Shown here one piece after another: positions 22,747-33,607 of a stretch of 64,000 nt of DNA (position 1 is the stretch's first letter; every line of letters begins with the position of its first letter). Made by a program: the position numbers and the translations under genes. Below the pieces are notes generated by a model. The model searched no databases. It saw nothing but the letters and a program-made list of their open reading frames with translations, and was not told the origin of the DNA. The DNA comes from Apiotrichum sp. Y4204 (lineage: Eukaryota > Basidiomycota > Tremellomycetes > Trichosporonales > Trichosporonaceae): positions 62,001 through 126,000 of the forward strand of contig JAMYHL010000018.1 in NCBI GenBank assembly GCA_025531455.1. The letters run 5' to 3'.

Positions 22747-24682
22747 ATGTCCGACTACAAGGACCACGACGAGAAGATGGATGACCTGACGCCTGTCCGC
22801 GTCATGTCCGCGCAGGAGAAGGAGCTCGACGACGCCGAGGGCGTCATTCGCGCCGAACACGAATTTACTGAGGCCGATTACAAGAAACTGCGTAGGAAGA
22901 TTGACCTGTGAGTGTTGCTTAGAACGAGAGCCCGAGAGCGGCGCTCACTTCTCAGGTTCCTCATGCCGTGCTTGATGATTGCGTATGGCCTCCAATACGC
23001 CGACAAGTGAGTATGGTGTTACGGCGCCACTAATCGCCCAGAGTCTCCCTCTCCTGGGGTGTCGTCTTCAATCTCCGCGAGGACACTGGCCTCAAGGGCC
23101 TCGAGTACCAGAACCTTTCCTCCTTCTTCTGTGCGTCCCACGACGCTGTCCCGCAACTCTTACCCCAGACCTCGCGTACGCTTGCGCCCAGCTGCCCATG
23201 GGCTATATCCTGCAGCGCGTGCCGCTCGGGCGCGGCCTCGGCATCTGCATCGTCCTCTGGGGCGCGATGGTCATGATTCTCGGCGCATGCAACAACTATG
23301 CCGAGCTCTCTGGCGTGCGCATCCTCCTTGGCTGGTTCGAGGCGGTTGTCACTCCTGCATTTGCCAGTGAGTCGAGTTGCATCACATCGCAGATAAGCGA
23401 TCGCGCCATTCCCTCCTCGCTGACAACCAGTCCTCACCTCGTCGTGGTACCTTCGCAGGGAACAGACGCTGCGCCAAAACATGTACTATGCGATGAGTGA
23501 GTACCATTCGCGTCCCACATGTTGCATACCGTGGTCAGCTGGGTCGATGAGTGTGTGGGCGTAGGGCTTGACGCCAGTGGCGCCCGCCACGCCATTTGCC
23601 GCCCATAGCCGACTCATGCGACTCACCCGCTCCTGTCTCACCCGCCCCAACCTCCTAACTCCGCAGACCAGTTCTTCTCCATGGTATTCGGCGTTGGCGT
23701 CTACTTCATTGCGCTGAGCGCGCAACGCAAGGGCGGCCTGGCCGCGTGGCGCGTCATCAACCTCTTCCTGGGCGGCACAACTGTCGGTGTCGGCTTGCTG
23801 TTCCTCGTGTTTGTCGGCACCCCTGACGAGGTGTGGTGGCTCAGCAAGCGTGAAAAGCTCATGGCACACGCGCGCATTGTTTCCAACTCGACCGGCGGTG
23901 GCGAGCAGCACCCATGGAAGTGGGAGCAGGTGCGCGAGTGTCTCAAGGACCCCCAGTACTGGCACGCCTTGTGGTACAACCTTCTCTCGTGCATTCCCAA
24001 CGGCGCACTTAGCACATTCACGACCCTCATCTACCGCGGCTTTGGCTTCTCTGTGAGTATATTGAGCATGCACCTGAAAGGTGATTAACCCTCCCAGCCT
24101 CTCGACTCGGTCCTCTATCAGCTGCCGGGTAATGCAGTTACTTTTGTGATCATCATTGCCACGGCGGTGACAGTCGCGAAGAAGCCCCACCTGCGGTTCC
24201 CAGCGTGCATTCTCTTCCAGCTCATTCCCATCGGTATTTTCCTGTTCGTTGGTCTCGCGCCGGCCAGCGTGAGCCGGTGGGCCAAGTGGGGCGTGTTCCT
24301 GCCCATCGCCGTGTTCTCTATCACCACATTCCTGGTGTGGCCGCTCATGTCCATCAACATTGCGGGTCGCACGAAGAAGTCTTTCATGGGCGCGACGGCG
24401 CTTATCTCGTACTGCGTTGGCAACGTCGTAGGCACGCAGATCTTCGTCCCGGCCGACGGACCAAAATACCTCCGCGGATTGACGGCCTGCGCTGTTGTTA
24501 TGATCGTCAACACGCTCAACCTCTGCGCCTGGTGGTGGTACTATGTCCGCACAAACCGCCGCCGCGACCGCGAGTTCATTGAAAGCGGTCTCACCGAGGA
24601 CGAGGCCGCACACGCTAACCGTGTCAATGGCGAGACAGACGTCACGGACATGAAGAACCCCCACTTCCGGTACGCCTGCTGA
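22747..24682 (+). CDS. MFS transporter of the anion:cation symporter / allantoate permease (Dal5) type
   Basis: Plasma-membrane proton symporter of the major facilitator superfamily; relatives import allantoate, nicotinate, pantothenate or other carboxylates. Exons 22747-22907, 22956-23006, 23042-23130, 23169-23366, 23431-23496, 23667-24052 and 24098-24682 give about 511 residues. A charged cytosolic N-terminus (about 50 residues) leads to FLMPCLMIAYGLQYADK, the family's first helix with its YxDK loop. Then come the LGRGLG and GVRILLGWFEAVVTPAF helices, SSWYLRREQTLRQNMYYAMN (the RxE/RR loop after helix 4), a central cytosolic loop with GTPDEVWWLS, and six more hydrophobic segments ending in NLCAWWWYY and a charged tail. 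About 12 helices are seen. Substrate cannot be assigned; neighbouring acyl-CoA ligase and cyclase genes hint at a carboxylate. Confidence 0.9.
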
Positions 24683-25602
24683 GCGCTGAGCGCTGAGCGG
24701 ATTCGGGGGCGAGAGATCCAAATGTGTGGTCAACGAGGCCTAATCGCGTGATTGGGAGTGGCTCTTTGCCACTGCGTTAGTTAACTTTTAGGGGCCGTGT
24801 TGGTGGGCATGTTGTCGCGATGATAGGGCGTGGGGTGAATGGTTCAAGTTGTTCCTTAAACAGCAGTTGATAAAGTAGTTAGCAGCGGTAATGTATGAGC
24901 AAATGATCTTGGCCTCATCGTTGCTCAGAGGTCGCACACCACAGGCAGCTGGGGATGTGTGTGATCGATCCCGAGAGCTTGGCAATGTATCAACTCGATC
25001 TTGGCAGCGAAATGAACACGCCAGCCGAGTCTTTTGTACTGGCATGTTGATCATATGTTGATGAGTGTGGGGCCCACGCGAGTTACGTCACGGTCCACGG
25101 TCCTGTGGCATTCTGCGATTCCATCACATGTCGTTTGCCATCCACATCGGCCGACGATTCGACAAGGCGTCAAGGCAATCGGTAACTGTCGGCAACAATG
25201 AGAGTATGGGAATATGGGGTTGGTGGAATGTGGGCGCCACAGGGCCGAAAGTGGCTTGTCATCATGTTGGTGGGCATGCGATCTCGGCAACTTCAGTTCA
25301 CCAAGCTCCGAGCGCAATCTTTCGGCGTGATCACGCCGCAGTACGTCGGTTGTCCCCGAGGTGGAAACCCACCAACAATCCCACCGACGGTTCTACTAAT
25401 GCTGATGACTTAAGCAGGAAAGACCTATGTTCGAAGCTAGCCCAACAACACAAGTAGCGCAGTCTCGGTATTGCTCGCGTGCCCGTCGACAACGCCAACC
25501 ACAAGCCCCAACCTGCTTCATATATAGCATTCAATGTCAGAATCCTCCTCTCCAACCTCCCGCCTAGTCTCCTTTCTCCGCCCTCTTCTCGGTTTTCAAG
25601 AC
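24683..25602. other. Intergenic, with TATA-like element before the cyclase gene
   Basis: No gene seen. TATATAG at 25521-25527 followed by a C/T-rich stretch to the ATG at 25603 looks like a core promoter plus short 5' UTR. Confidence 0.5.
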
Positions 25603-26758
25603 ATGTCCTTCCTTCCCTGCTCGTTCGACGACCTCAAGAAGCGCGACGGGCCCCCACTCCAGGCGTGGGGGCTGTACGGCGACAACGACCTCGGTCGCGT
25701 GAATCTGATTACCCCTGAGGCCGTCAAGCGCGGACGCGATGCCGTGCAGCATGGGATTGCCGTCAACCTCAAGTGAGAGAAACAGCAAAGCTGGTATTGA
25801 TGTCAGTCTGCCACTCACGAACTTTCCGACCATCCACCAGGGCCGCGGCTGCGTAACCCACGAAATGTGAGCTACTCTCTACTTCCACTCTGACTCCAGC
25901 CTCGCATACGGCACGCACAATGACGACAAGGTCACCTTCAACACGCAGTGTTCGACGCAGTGGGATGGCTTCCGCCACGTACCGTACTGGAACCAGCCAG
26001 AGAAGGGCACGCACACGTATCATGGCGGCCTCACTGCGGAAGAGGCAGGCGACCCGGAGAACCACCGGTTTAGCACGGGCGGTGAGTGCGAGCGGGCGGA
26101 GCGAGCGGGAGCAGCGGGCAAGAGCGCAATAATGAAGCAGTGGCGTGAATGAGTAATGCTCTTGTCTCCCAAACTGCACACTACTTGGACCTCCATCCTG
26201 ACAGCAGCCTTCGCAAAGCACCCGATTACAACGCGCGCGCACCTTGTCGACATTGCTGCGTGGCTCGAGAAGACGGGCAAGCCCGCCCTCAAGGCGCTGA
26301 GCACCTCGACGCCCATTACATTCGACATGCTGCAGCGTTGCATCGCAGACACGGGCATCAAGTTTGCTCCTGGAGACGTGATGATCGTGCGCAGCGGGTT
26401 CACGGAGCAGTTCCTTGCAATGGGGGACGAGGAGCGTAAGGAGTTTGACCCGCTCAAGGGGGCGACCGGCGTCGAGGCCACCGAAGAGTTCATGCGCTGG
26501 GTGTGGGATACGGGACTGGCTGCCGTGGCCGGGGACACGTTTGCGTTCGAGTGCTGGCCGCCAAATCCGTCCAAGGGACTCAGCATCCACGAGGTCTTCC
26601 TCGGCGGATGGGGCATCCCCCTCGGCGAGCTCTTCGATCTGCGCGAGCTCAGCAAAAAGTGCAAGGAGCTCAACCAGTACACATTCTTCCTCACTACCAT
26701 GGCGCTTAACGTTGACTCGGGTATAGGTACACCTGCAAACGGGCAGGCTATTCTGTAG
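25603..26758 (+). CDS. Putative cyclase / kynurenine-formamidase-like metal hydrolase (PF04199 type)
   Basis: Member of the cyclase-like metal-dependent hydrolase family, whose characterised members hydrolyse formamides, isatin or polyketide-type substrates. Exons 25603-25772, 25807-25866, 25900-26081 and 26208-26758 give about 320 residues. Diagnostic features are the N-terminal FDDLKKRDG and AWGLYGDNDLGRVNLITPE blocks, LAYGTHNDDKVTFNTQ and STQWDGFRHV, the variant usual in fungal members, then TRAHLVDIAAW and APGDVMIVRSGF. The bacterial HGTHxDAPxH metal motif is thus only partly conserved. The start at 25603 was chosen because a TATA-like element at 25521 leaves a pyrimidine-rich leader; an in-frame ATG at 25534 would add 23 residues. 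The last acceptor is a tandem CAGCAG. Located in the cytosol by default; substrate unknown. Confidence 0.87.
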
Positions 26759-27172
26759 AAAAGATGAATGGAATGTTTATGAAGCAGAATCGTGTAGCTA
26801 GTGCCGGAGAGCAATGCACTATATCGCGTTATCAGATATGCTGCCACATCCCCATCTCCATTGCCAGTACGCTCCACACTGTACAAAATGCGCACTACTT
26901 AGTCCTTGCTGTTCCTTCGACATGCATGTGGTCAACATCTAAGATCCAAGATCCTAGAGCCACCTGTTTGCAGTTGGGATGAACGTCATCACTGAAAGCA
27001 TACATTGCCGAGAGGTCGGTGTTCATCCCGAATAACCGGAGAATTTCCCGAGTCCAGTGGCTGACCATGGATCTGGACGCCATAAGCCATCCAACGCGAG
27101 GCGATGTGAAGCGATGGAAAGTAGGACCACGAGCACTTCTCCATTTAGCGACCCTCCATCTCCCCATCCACT
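26759..27172. other. Intergenic
   Basis: Short spacer holding the cyclase 3' UTR and acetyltransferase promoter; no feature recognised. Confidence 0.4.
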
Positions 27173-28282
27173 ATGCCAGAATACACCCACAGCAAACCCG
27201 ACGCGCGCACGATAACCGCCCTGCACGGGATATGGCACGCGGCGATCGCGCACCCTCATCCGGAATACGCCCTCCCGGAAACCAAGTTCGCGGCGCTGCT
27301 GTCTCACCCTCGCGCAATGGCCTTCGTTGCCACCAACGAGGGCGAGACGGTGGGATTCGCGCTCGCGTACACCATTCACGCGGGGAGTAAGACTGGTCCC
27401 CAGCACCATCTGAAGGGAACACTTGCTGTCGTCGCTGTACATCCAGAGCTCAAGGGAAGGGGCATCGGCACGGAACTGCATTCTCAGGCGCTCGCGTGGC
27501 TCGAGGAGCAAGTGCGTTCTAGTCTCGGGAACGCACCGAAATCCTCCATCCAGCTCGGCTCGACGTTTCCCCGCATCTTCCCTGGCGTGCCCACGTCCCT
27601 CGACGTGGGGTGGTTCGAGCGCCGCGGTTGGAAGATGGGAGCAAGGTCGATCGATCTCTACGCCACTCTCCCCGTTTCAGTGGACCTCGAGGTGTTGCAG
27701 GACCGCGCGCGGGAGCACGGGGTCAAGTTTCGCCCTGCCACGGAAGAGGACAGGAAAGAGATTTTGGAGTTCCAGAAGGAATTCGACTCCTTCACCGTGA
27801 GTGGAGAATAGTATGGTATGATTGAACTCACAACAGGGCTGGCCGGACATGTTTCCCGCCTTCCTGGACGCCGGTCGCGCGGAGGATATCCACCTCGCGA
27901 TCAAGGACGGCGCGATCGTTGGAGCCTTGCTCGCTGCGATGCCCGGGTCGCCCATGCATGACGGATTAGCATGGCCTGATACTCTGGGTGAGTTCACCGC
28001 GGTACTGTTCTGATGTTAGGGGCCAAGTGCGCCGGAATTTCGTGTGTGGGCGTGTCGGCCAAGTCGAGGGGGGACGGCGCCGGCGTAGGCATGGTCGCGT
28101 CTGCCGTGCAGCGCCTCACGTCGCGCGGGGCGGAAGGGTGCTTTATCGATTGGGTGAGCATGGTAGGGTTCTATGAGCGGTTTGGGCTGCGACAGTGGGA
28201 GGCGGCATATGTGTGCTCGGAGCGCGAGGTGTTGCCGAGAATTGAAGAGGTGGGGAAGGAAAGCGGATGCTCGATTCTGTAA
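27173..28282 (+). CDS. Two-domain GNAT-family N-acetyltransferase
   Basis: Predicted acetyl-CoA-dependent acyltransferase of about 345 residues. Exons are 27173-27796, 27837-27987 and 28020-28282. The first half has a clear GNAT motif A: LAVVAVHPELKGRGIGTELH (acetyl-CoA pyrophosphate loop R-G-x-G-x), followed by WFERRGWKMGARSIDLY. After DLEVLQDRAREHGVKFRPAT comes a second GNAT-like half with CVGVSAKSRGDGAGVGMV as a looser motif A and FIDWVSMVGFYERFGLRQW as motif B. Such tandem arrangements usually keep one active site and one degenerate domain. No targeting signal is visible. It is the last of four plus-strand metabolic genes. Substrate unknown. Confidence 0.85.
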
Positions 28283-28871
28283 ATCTGTAGCACAACTGCA
28301 CCTGGCTTCAGGTGAGCAGTAAGCTTGGAACAGGAGCGCACTCGGATGCTCTCTCCCGCGTCGGTGTCAAGTTGGGTTCTGTCTCGGTCAGTAGCGCTTC
28401 ATGCAGATTTACGTCGAGTTTATGCAGTCCTTCCTCGATCCTCGAATCTGTGGTCCGGCCAGCTGGCCATGCACCGCCACAAGCAACAGTGTCAGCAGGC
28501 GTGGTAAGAGGGGCCGCGGACAAGAGCCAGGCTCGGCACGCCCAGCATGCCGCGGCAGCCCAACAGCGGCAGCTCAACAGATCCTTGTCATCCCCTTCCC
28601 ATGCCCGTTCCAGCAGTAATTAGTAACCTGTCCCAACCAGATCCCGTCCAGGAATGACAACTTGCATGCCGACAGCATGGCATATACTACAACGGAATGT
28701 ATAATGGATAGAGATACTGCGCGCTAGCGCGCCCGACGCAATGTGCAGTCGGAGTTTCGTGCGTTCGTGACTAGGCCGGCCGGCCGGCTACGGATACAGT
28801 GGCGAGACGTGTCCACAAAGGGTGGCGTTGCCGGGGAGTGAGGTGATGGTTCGGCTCCTGCTCTTCCATGG
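28283..28871. other. Intergenic between convergent genes
   Basis: Shared 3' region. A palindromic GGCCGGCCGGCC run lies near 28775. No gene seen. Confidence 0.4.
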
Positions 28872-29719
28872 CTATGGGGCAGCAGGGGCGGGCGACGACT
28901 CGGGGGAGGGCACGAGCGAGTAAGGCTCGCGGGTCCAGCCCTTGCTGTGAGCCTCGAGCTCGTCGCGCACGTCGCCCATCTCGCTCAGACACATGACGCG
29001 GGAGTGCTCGGGTCCGAGGGCGGTGAGGTCTACAGCGTGGCTGAAGTCGATGAGGCGCACGCTCTCGCCGTCACGCCCGCCAAAGCGCCAGTGAATGCTC
29101 TTCGCGTCGCAGTGCATCACACCGTGTCCGTGGATCGCGGCATATGCGTCGAGGACCGCTTGCCTAAGCGTGAGTATGCTACTGGAGGAACACGGATCCC
29201 CACTCACTTTTGCTCGTCCGTCATGTCCCCGACTTCCACCTCGCGCCCAGCATCCTCCTCCATCGTGGCCCAGTATTCGCGGCCCTCGGCGTCGACGCCA
29301 GCCCACACGCTCAGCAAGCTCGGCACGCAGGGCACATCGCGCAGCGCGCGGTGCGCGAGCAGGTCCTTGACAATGTGCTTGCGCACCTCGTCCATCTCGG
29401 CATTGCCGTCCGCCTCGGACGCGTACGCGGACACACAGGAGACCTTAAGCACAGCCGACAGGCCGGCGACAGTCGCGGTCGTCGCAAACGCGTTCCAGAT
29501 CGCGCCCTGCCCGATACGCTCCGTTACGGCCACGTTGAGCGTCGCGCTCGGCGGGGCCGCGGCCGGCGCGGCGACGAGCACGGGCACGCTCTCGAGGTCC
29601 TCAATCGCGTGGATATTGATCGGGCCGCGGAAAGTGACGCCCTCCAGGTCGGGCGGGAGCACCGCACCGATGTGCAAATTTGGGCAGCTGTCTCCGGCGC
29701 CGCCAGCCGTGACGACCAT
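28872..29719 (-). CDS. Degenerate protein-kinase-like fold protein
   Basis: Two exons, 29719-29208 and 29163-28872, about 267 residues. A kinase-like core is visible: RIGQGAIWNAF as a weak glycine loop, AVLKVSC with a candidate ATP-binding lysine, HRALRDVPCVPSLL, a hinge-like YWATMEEDAG, then HGHGVMHCDAKSIHWRF (catalytic-loop-like HCDxK) and RLIDFSHAVDL in place of DFG. These short, non-canonical kinases of the choline/lipopolysaccharide-kinase-like type are frequent in basidiomycetes and mostly uncharacterised. The activation segment and C-lobe are very short, so activity on proteins is doubtful. The ATG at 29719 is the first in frame; earlier codons in the frame start only with GTG. Confidence 0.72.
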
Positions 29720-29878
29720 GGATTGTGGGCCAAGCTGGGTGTCAGTGGGAAGACAAGGGGTGGGTGTTGGGTTTGTGAGTTGGGGTGGTGGAGCATTGGG
29801 AGTATGCAGCACTCGGGCCGTGGGTTACGTTTAGGCGACCATAAGGGAATGACTGGTGTGATGGCCAGTAACAAGCAA

Positions 29879-30618
29879 TCAAGCGTCGCTCCGCGCTCCG
29901 CGCTGCCTGACGGCGAGCCCGACTCCGAGCTCCTGTGTATTTACAACGCATTGGCCAGCGAGCGGCGCGTGACTCGTCGCGTGCCAGTAGCATTGGGCTC
30001 CACGCACGAGTACATGTGCCATGTTCGGCGTACAAGCGCCAGTGTGATCAACCTGCCACTGGAGCTCCACTCTACTCTATCCAGTGCCGATCACGATCAC
30101 ATACCTGGTCGAGGGCGACGACACCGGCAGGGGTCTCAGTGGCGACGGGGGCAACGGCGGGTGCGACAGCGGCGACGGGGGTGGGAGCGACCTGTGCGTC
30201 AGCGCGGGCCGTGAACCAATGGGGGCGGTGGAGTGGTTGCGAAGGAGCATAACAGGGTTGTCTGAGCTTGCAAGAGTGGGGCAGCAACCAGGTCGGAGCG
30301 GGGCCTCTTTTTTTTCACTCACCTGGGTCATTGGCTGTTGCTGTTCTGCCGCCACTACGGACTGAAGGGGGGCTACAATGTCGCTGCGCGGCGGCACCGT
30401 ACACATTGTTGCGCGTGTGGGCGTCGTCGGTGTTGGCACTGGTCGTTGCAGGAGCATTGTTTTTGCTTGCGATGGTGGTGGTTCTGATGGTGATGGAAGG
30501 GAGAGTGATGGCAAGAATGGGATGCACACGACACGTCTTGGGTTTTACGAGTTCACGACGACAGTGGCTGCAACGGATTCCGAGAAAAGCAACTAACCCA
30601 CCCGGATCCCCGGAACTC
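29879..30618 (-). other. Possible unassigned coding segment(s)
   Basis: Minus-strand stretches have protein-like composition but no clear gene model. One reads MMSSGDPGGLVAFLGIRC onward from about 30618 and ends at a good donor (GTGAGT) near 30320. Another is Ala/Pro/Val-rich (AQVAPTPVAAVAPAVAPV) and ends at GTATGT near 30108. An open frame runs from about 30070 to 29879. I could not join them into one convincing frame and see no family. Confidence 0.22.
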
Positions 30619-31113
30619 ATCATGTTGTCATGCAACTCAGCCAGCTTTGCGCCCCCTCTGCGCCGCCGCGCCGCCTCTCCTTGCCCCTCCTTGGCCCCTT
30701 GTGGCGCTCTGGGCGCGCACTGTGCACTGTGGCTCTGTGCGACGCTGCAACGCTGTGCCTGGGATCCTGGGATCCTGGGGAGGAAGCTCTGTCTTGGACT
30801 GCCTGGAACACCCGAGCTCACCCCACACGTGTCATTTTTACGTAAAAGTACGCATGCCTCCCTGCCAAGCCCGCTCCCACGGCCGCCGGCACGGTCAGCG
30901 GCAGATGGAGCGTGCAGAGCTTGCAGAGAGCTTCCGAGGGGCGCGAGGGGGGCTGCAAGCTGCAAGTCACCGCAAGTGTCATCAAGGGCTATAAAAGGGC
31001 AGCGGGCATTGACCGACTCAGGGTCACACCAGATCGTGGGCCCGGGCTTTGATACACATGCCTCCGGGGTATGTGGCAGAAAGTGATTAAAATGACACGC
31101 ATTGTGGGATAAG

Positions 31114-31158
31114 AGTGGCGATCACTACAGTGGCGATCATTACAGTGGCGATCATAAC
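31114..31158. repeat. Three tandem copies of a 15-bp unit
   Basis: AGTGGCGATCACTAC, AGTGGCGATCATTAC and AGTGGCGATCATAAC in direct succession, each containing GGCGATCA. No gene is evident on either side within about 240 bases. Could be a binding-site cluster or chance expansion. Confidence 0.8.
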
Positions 31159-31208
31159 ATCCCCAGGGCCCCAGATCCCCAGATTGGACTAGAGACGGGG
31201 GGGCGCAT

Positions 31209-31219
31209 CACGTGACTCA
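31209..31219. promoter_or_regulatory. Overlapping E-box (CACGTG) and AP-1/Gcn4-like site (TGACTCA)
   Basis: CACGTGACTCA contains a bHLH palindrome at 31209-31214 sharing TG with a bZIP consensus at 31213-31219. It lies 50 bases past the 15-bp repeats. A TATAAAA at about 30990 (plus orientation) is also nearby. The controlled gene, if any, is unclear. Confidence 0.4.
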
Positions 31220-31397
31220 GCACCGAAACTCGAGCGGTGTCGTTAATAAAGCTCACCAGAGGTCCAGAGACTTGTTCCCTTCATAAGTTGCGGAGTCTTC
31301 AAGTGGAGTCTGCAGCTGGGTTCCCAGGCCCCCTTGTCCTCAGCCTCATGCCGCCTGCAGCTTTATTCCATGCATCAACTGTGTAACGTCTCATCTC

Positions 31398-32409
31398 CTA
31401 GAGCTTCCCCGGGATCCGCTCCTGCGCACGGATTGTGGCCGCAAGGTCATCCACGCTCTCAATGGCCCACTGCACGCCATCGTCCGAAGTAAGCCACTCC
31501 TGGCCCTGCAGTGCGCGCCCGTCGCCGCCGCCGCCCTCGAGCAGCGCCTTCTTGAGCCCGAACACGTGCGAGGTGACCTGCGGTCCGACGCCGGTCTGTG
31601 CGCGCAGCGCAGCAATCGCAATCAACGAAGTGAGCACACGGCCGACCTTGCAGTTGCCCTCCTCTGCGGGACCCGCGGGATCGGAGAGCAAAGGGCCGTA
31701 GTGGCTGTTTAGGATGTGTACTGGCAGGTCCGGGTGGGACTCGCCGAGCTTGCGAACGAGCTTGGCGCTGTGCGGCTCGTAGATTCCGTCCCAGAGCTCG
31801 CGGCCGCGCTTGTAGATCTTGCCAATGTCATCTGGGGTGCTGGAAATGTCAGTGGATATTGAGGGAAAGATGAAGATATGGACGTACCGCTGCGGAGTTG
31901 TCGAAAGGCCTGAGACCACGTCGGCTGGAAGGTGCGCGCGCAGTGCGTTGAGGTTGTTGATCGCGCGGGGAATCTGGGGTCAGAGTGTGGGAGATCAACA
32001 GAAAGAATACGCACACCACCAAACGAAATGCACTTGAGGCCCGTCTCGCGCATGAGCTGTCGTCAGATATGTCCACCGCGCATCAGCCCATAGGATTCTA
32101 CCCAGATGGGCCTCCACTCCTGCTCACCGCAGCGACCTCGACCTTGGACGCGGTATCCTGCCCCTCAGCAGCATAGTCGAAGAGCTGGCACAGCGTCTCG
32201 GGCGAGTTGACCGTGAAGATCGCAGCAGTAGTAAGCGAGAGCCAGGTGTCCCTGCCGATGCCGCCCTTCTCCCCGCCGGCGCGGATTCGGTCAAGCAGCG
32301 CACGGGTTTGCGAGGCCGGGGCGGCGGGGATCGCGGCGCCGCGCGCGGCGGGAAGCGCGATGAGAGCCTTCAGGCGTGGAGAGAGCTTTAGGCTTGAGGC
32401 GGCGGTCAT
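31398..32409 (-). CDS. AhpD-like (carboxymuconolactone-decarboxylase-like fold) protein
   Basis: Four exons, 32409-32128, 32056-32015, 31973-31888 and 31839-31398, about 283 residues with consistent phases. The helix-rich sequence (TWLSLTTAAIFTVNSPETL; ETGLKCISFGG joined to IPRAINNLNALR; KIYKRGRELWDGIYEPHS; ESHPDLPVHILNSHYGPLLSDP; CKVGRVLTSLIAIAALRAQTG) matches fungal proteins annotated as AhpD-like. The redox CxxC of bacterial AhpD is absent, so peroxidase activity is unlikely from sequence. The N-terminus is basic and alanine-rich without acidic residues for about 45 residues, which could be a weak mitochondrial signal. Function unknown; fold assignment moderate. Confidence 0.68.
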
Positions 32410-33607
32410 TGCGAGAATGGAGTTGTGGGTGGGATCAAAGGTCGCTTTCGCTGTTCTTGTTCTTATCCTCGTGAGATTGTTATATCACGGTGGGCAGCCG
32501 GCTAAACCCCACCAAAGCCGAGGCAGGCAAGAGATTTGATACCCGAGATCCTAATCCTATTCCACCATAACTCTTCAGATTCTAATTCGCATCCTAATAC
32601 CCGGGTTGCCGGGCCATTGGGCTACTTTGTCCGGAGATGGCCGTTTGCCGACGCCAAGTCGGAGACGGCGATGGAGATCTGCCGTCAAAATGTTTTATGA
32701 CGATGCGGGGCCACACGCTGAGAGATGGGGCCGCAAGGTAAGATCATTTCCTTCGAGGTTTGCAGATACTAAGCTTTATCATTGCATGGTCCAGCTACAT
32801 CTGTATAACGCGGTTTAAGGAGTTGTAGTTGCGAAGACGCGAGGACCAAGGGACTTGAGGTCCACGTGTCAGGCCAGGGTGCGTTCAAATGATCAAATGG
32901 GGGCAGATGAACAGATAGTCGCCAGCGACCCCCGCTGGCCTTTCGGCCGTGGAGTACAACCTACCTCGGCCTCCCGGCACTTCGTAACACATTCACACAA
33001 CACAATCACCAATTACTCTCTCGCAATCTCCCGCAATGGGCTACAATACCATAGCCAGACGACGGGTTCTGCAAAAGCAGCAGCGCATGTGCACTGCAGC
33101 CATCAAAGAATAAGGGCAATGGAACTGGCTGACGGCTGGGGGTAGCCCGTTCGAGCCGTTCGCCGCCCTTTCCCCATGCACCTCGGCACGCTGCGCACGA
33201 TTCTCAGACGGAACTGGCTATGCTCAACCCCCTCAACGCCAATATTGACGACGTGACATTGAGTAGTCCCAGTTCAGCTTATCCTCACACTGGACATGGG
33301 ATCCACAGCGCAAGACCGCTTCCACGCCCTCGTCCCCATAGCCCCAGACGTTCGCCCACACCTCCTCTCCCGCGTCGCCGACCATCTGACAGGGCTTCCC
33401 AGTCCGCGCAGTACGCCTTCACGCCCACCAAGTCTGTGGTGCCCAATGGCAACCAAATGGTAATCTCGCCACCAGTCAGTGATCAGTGACTGTTCGGTCA
33501 TGACACCCTTGATAGAATCAGCTATGCGTGCAGCTTTGCATCACATGGCGAAGCTTGCCGAACTATGGCTTGATCCGACGCTGTCGCAAGCCGCGGGAGA
33601 GCCCTAC
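32410..33607. other. Intergenic
   Basis: No gene recognised. Short plus-strand frames near 33220-33489 are Pro/Arg-rich chance reads. Confidence 0.4.

Noticed and set aside
23486..24733. 415-codon open frame on the minus strand
   Set aside because: It lies antisense to the MFS transporter exons, is rich in Arg/Glu/His as expected from a GC-rich shadow, and has no family features, whereas the plus strand gives a complete transporter.
30268..31086. 272-codon plus-strand frame with a hydrophobic stretch
   Set aside because: The apparent membrane segment is the reverse complement of a CAT/CCA-rich low-complexity stretch; no family, and the start context is poor.
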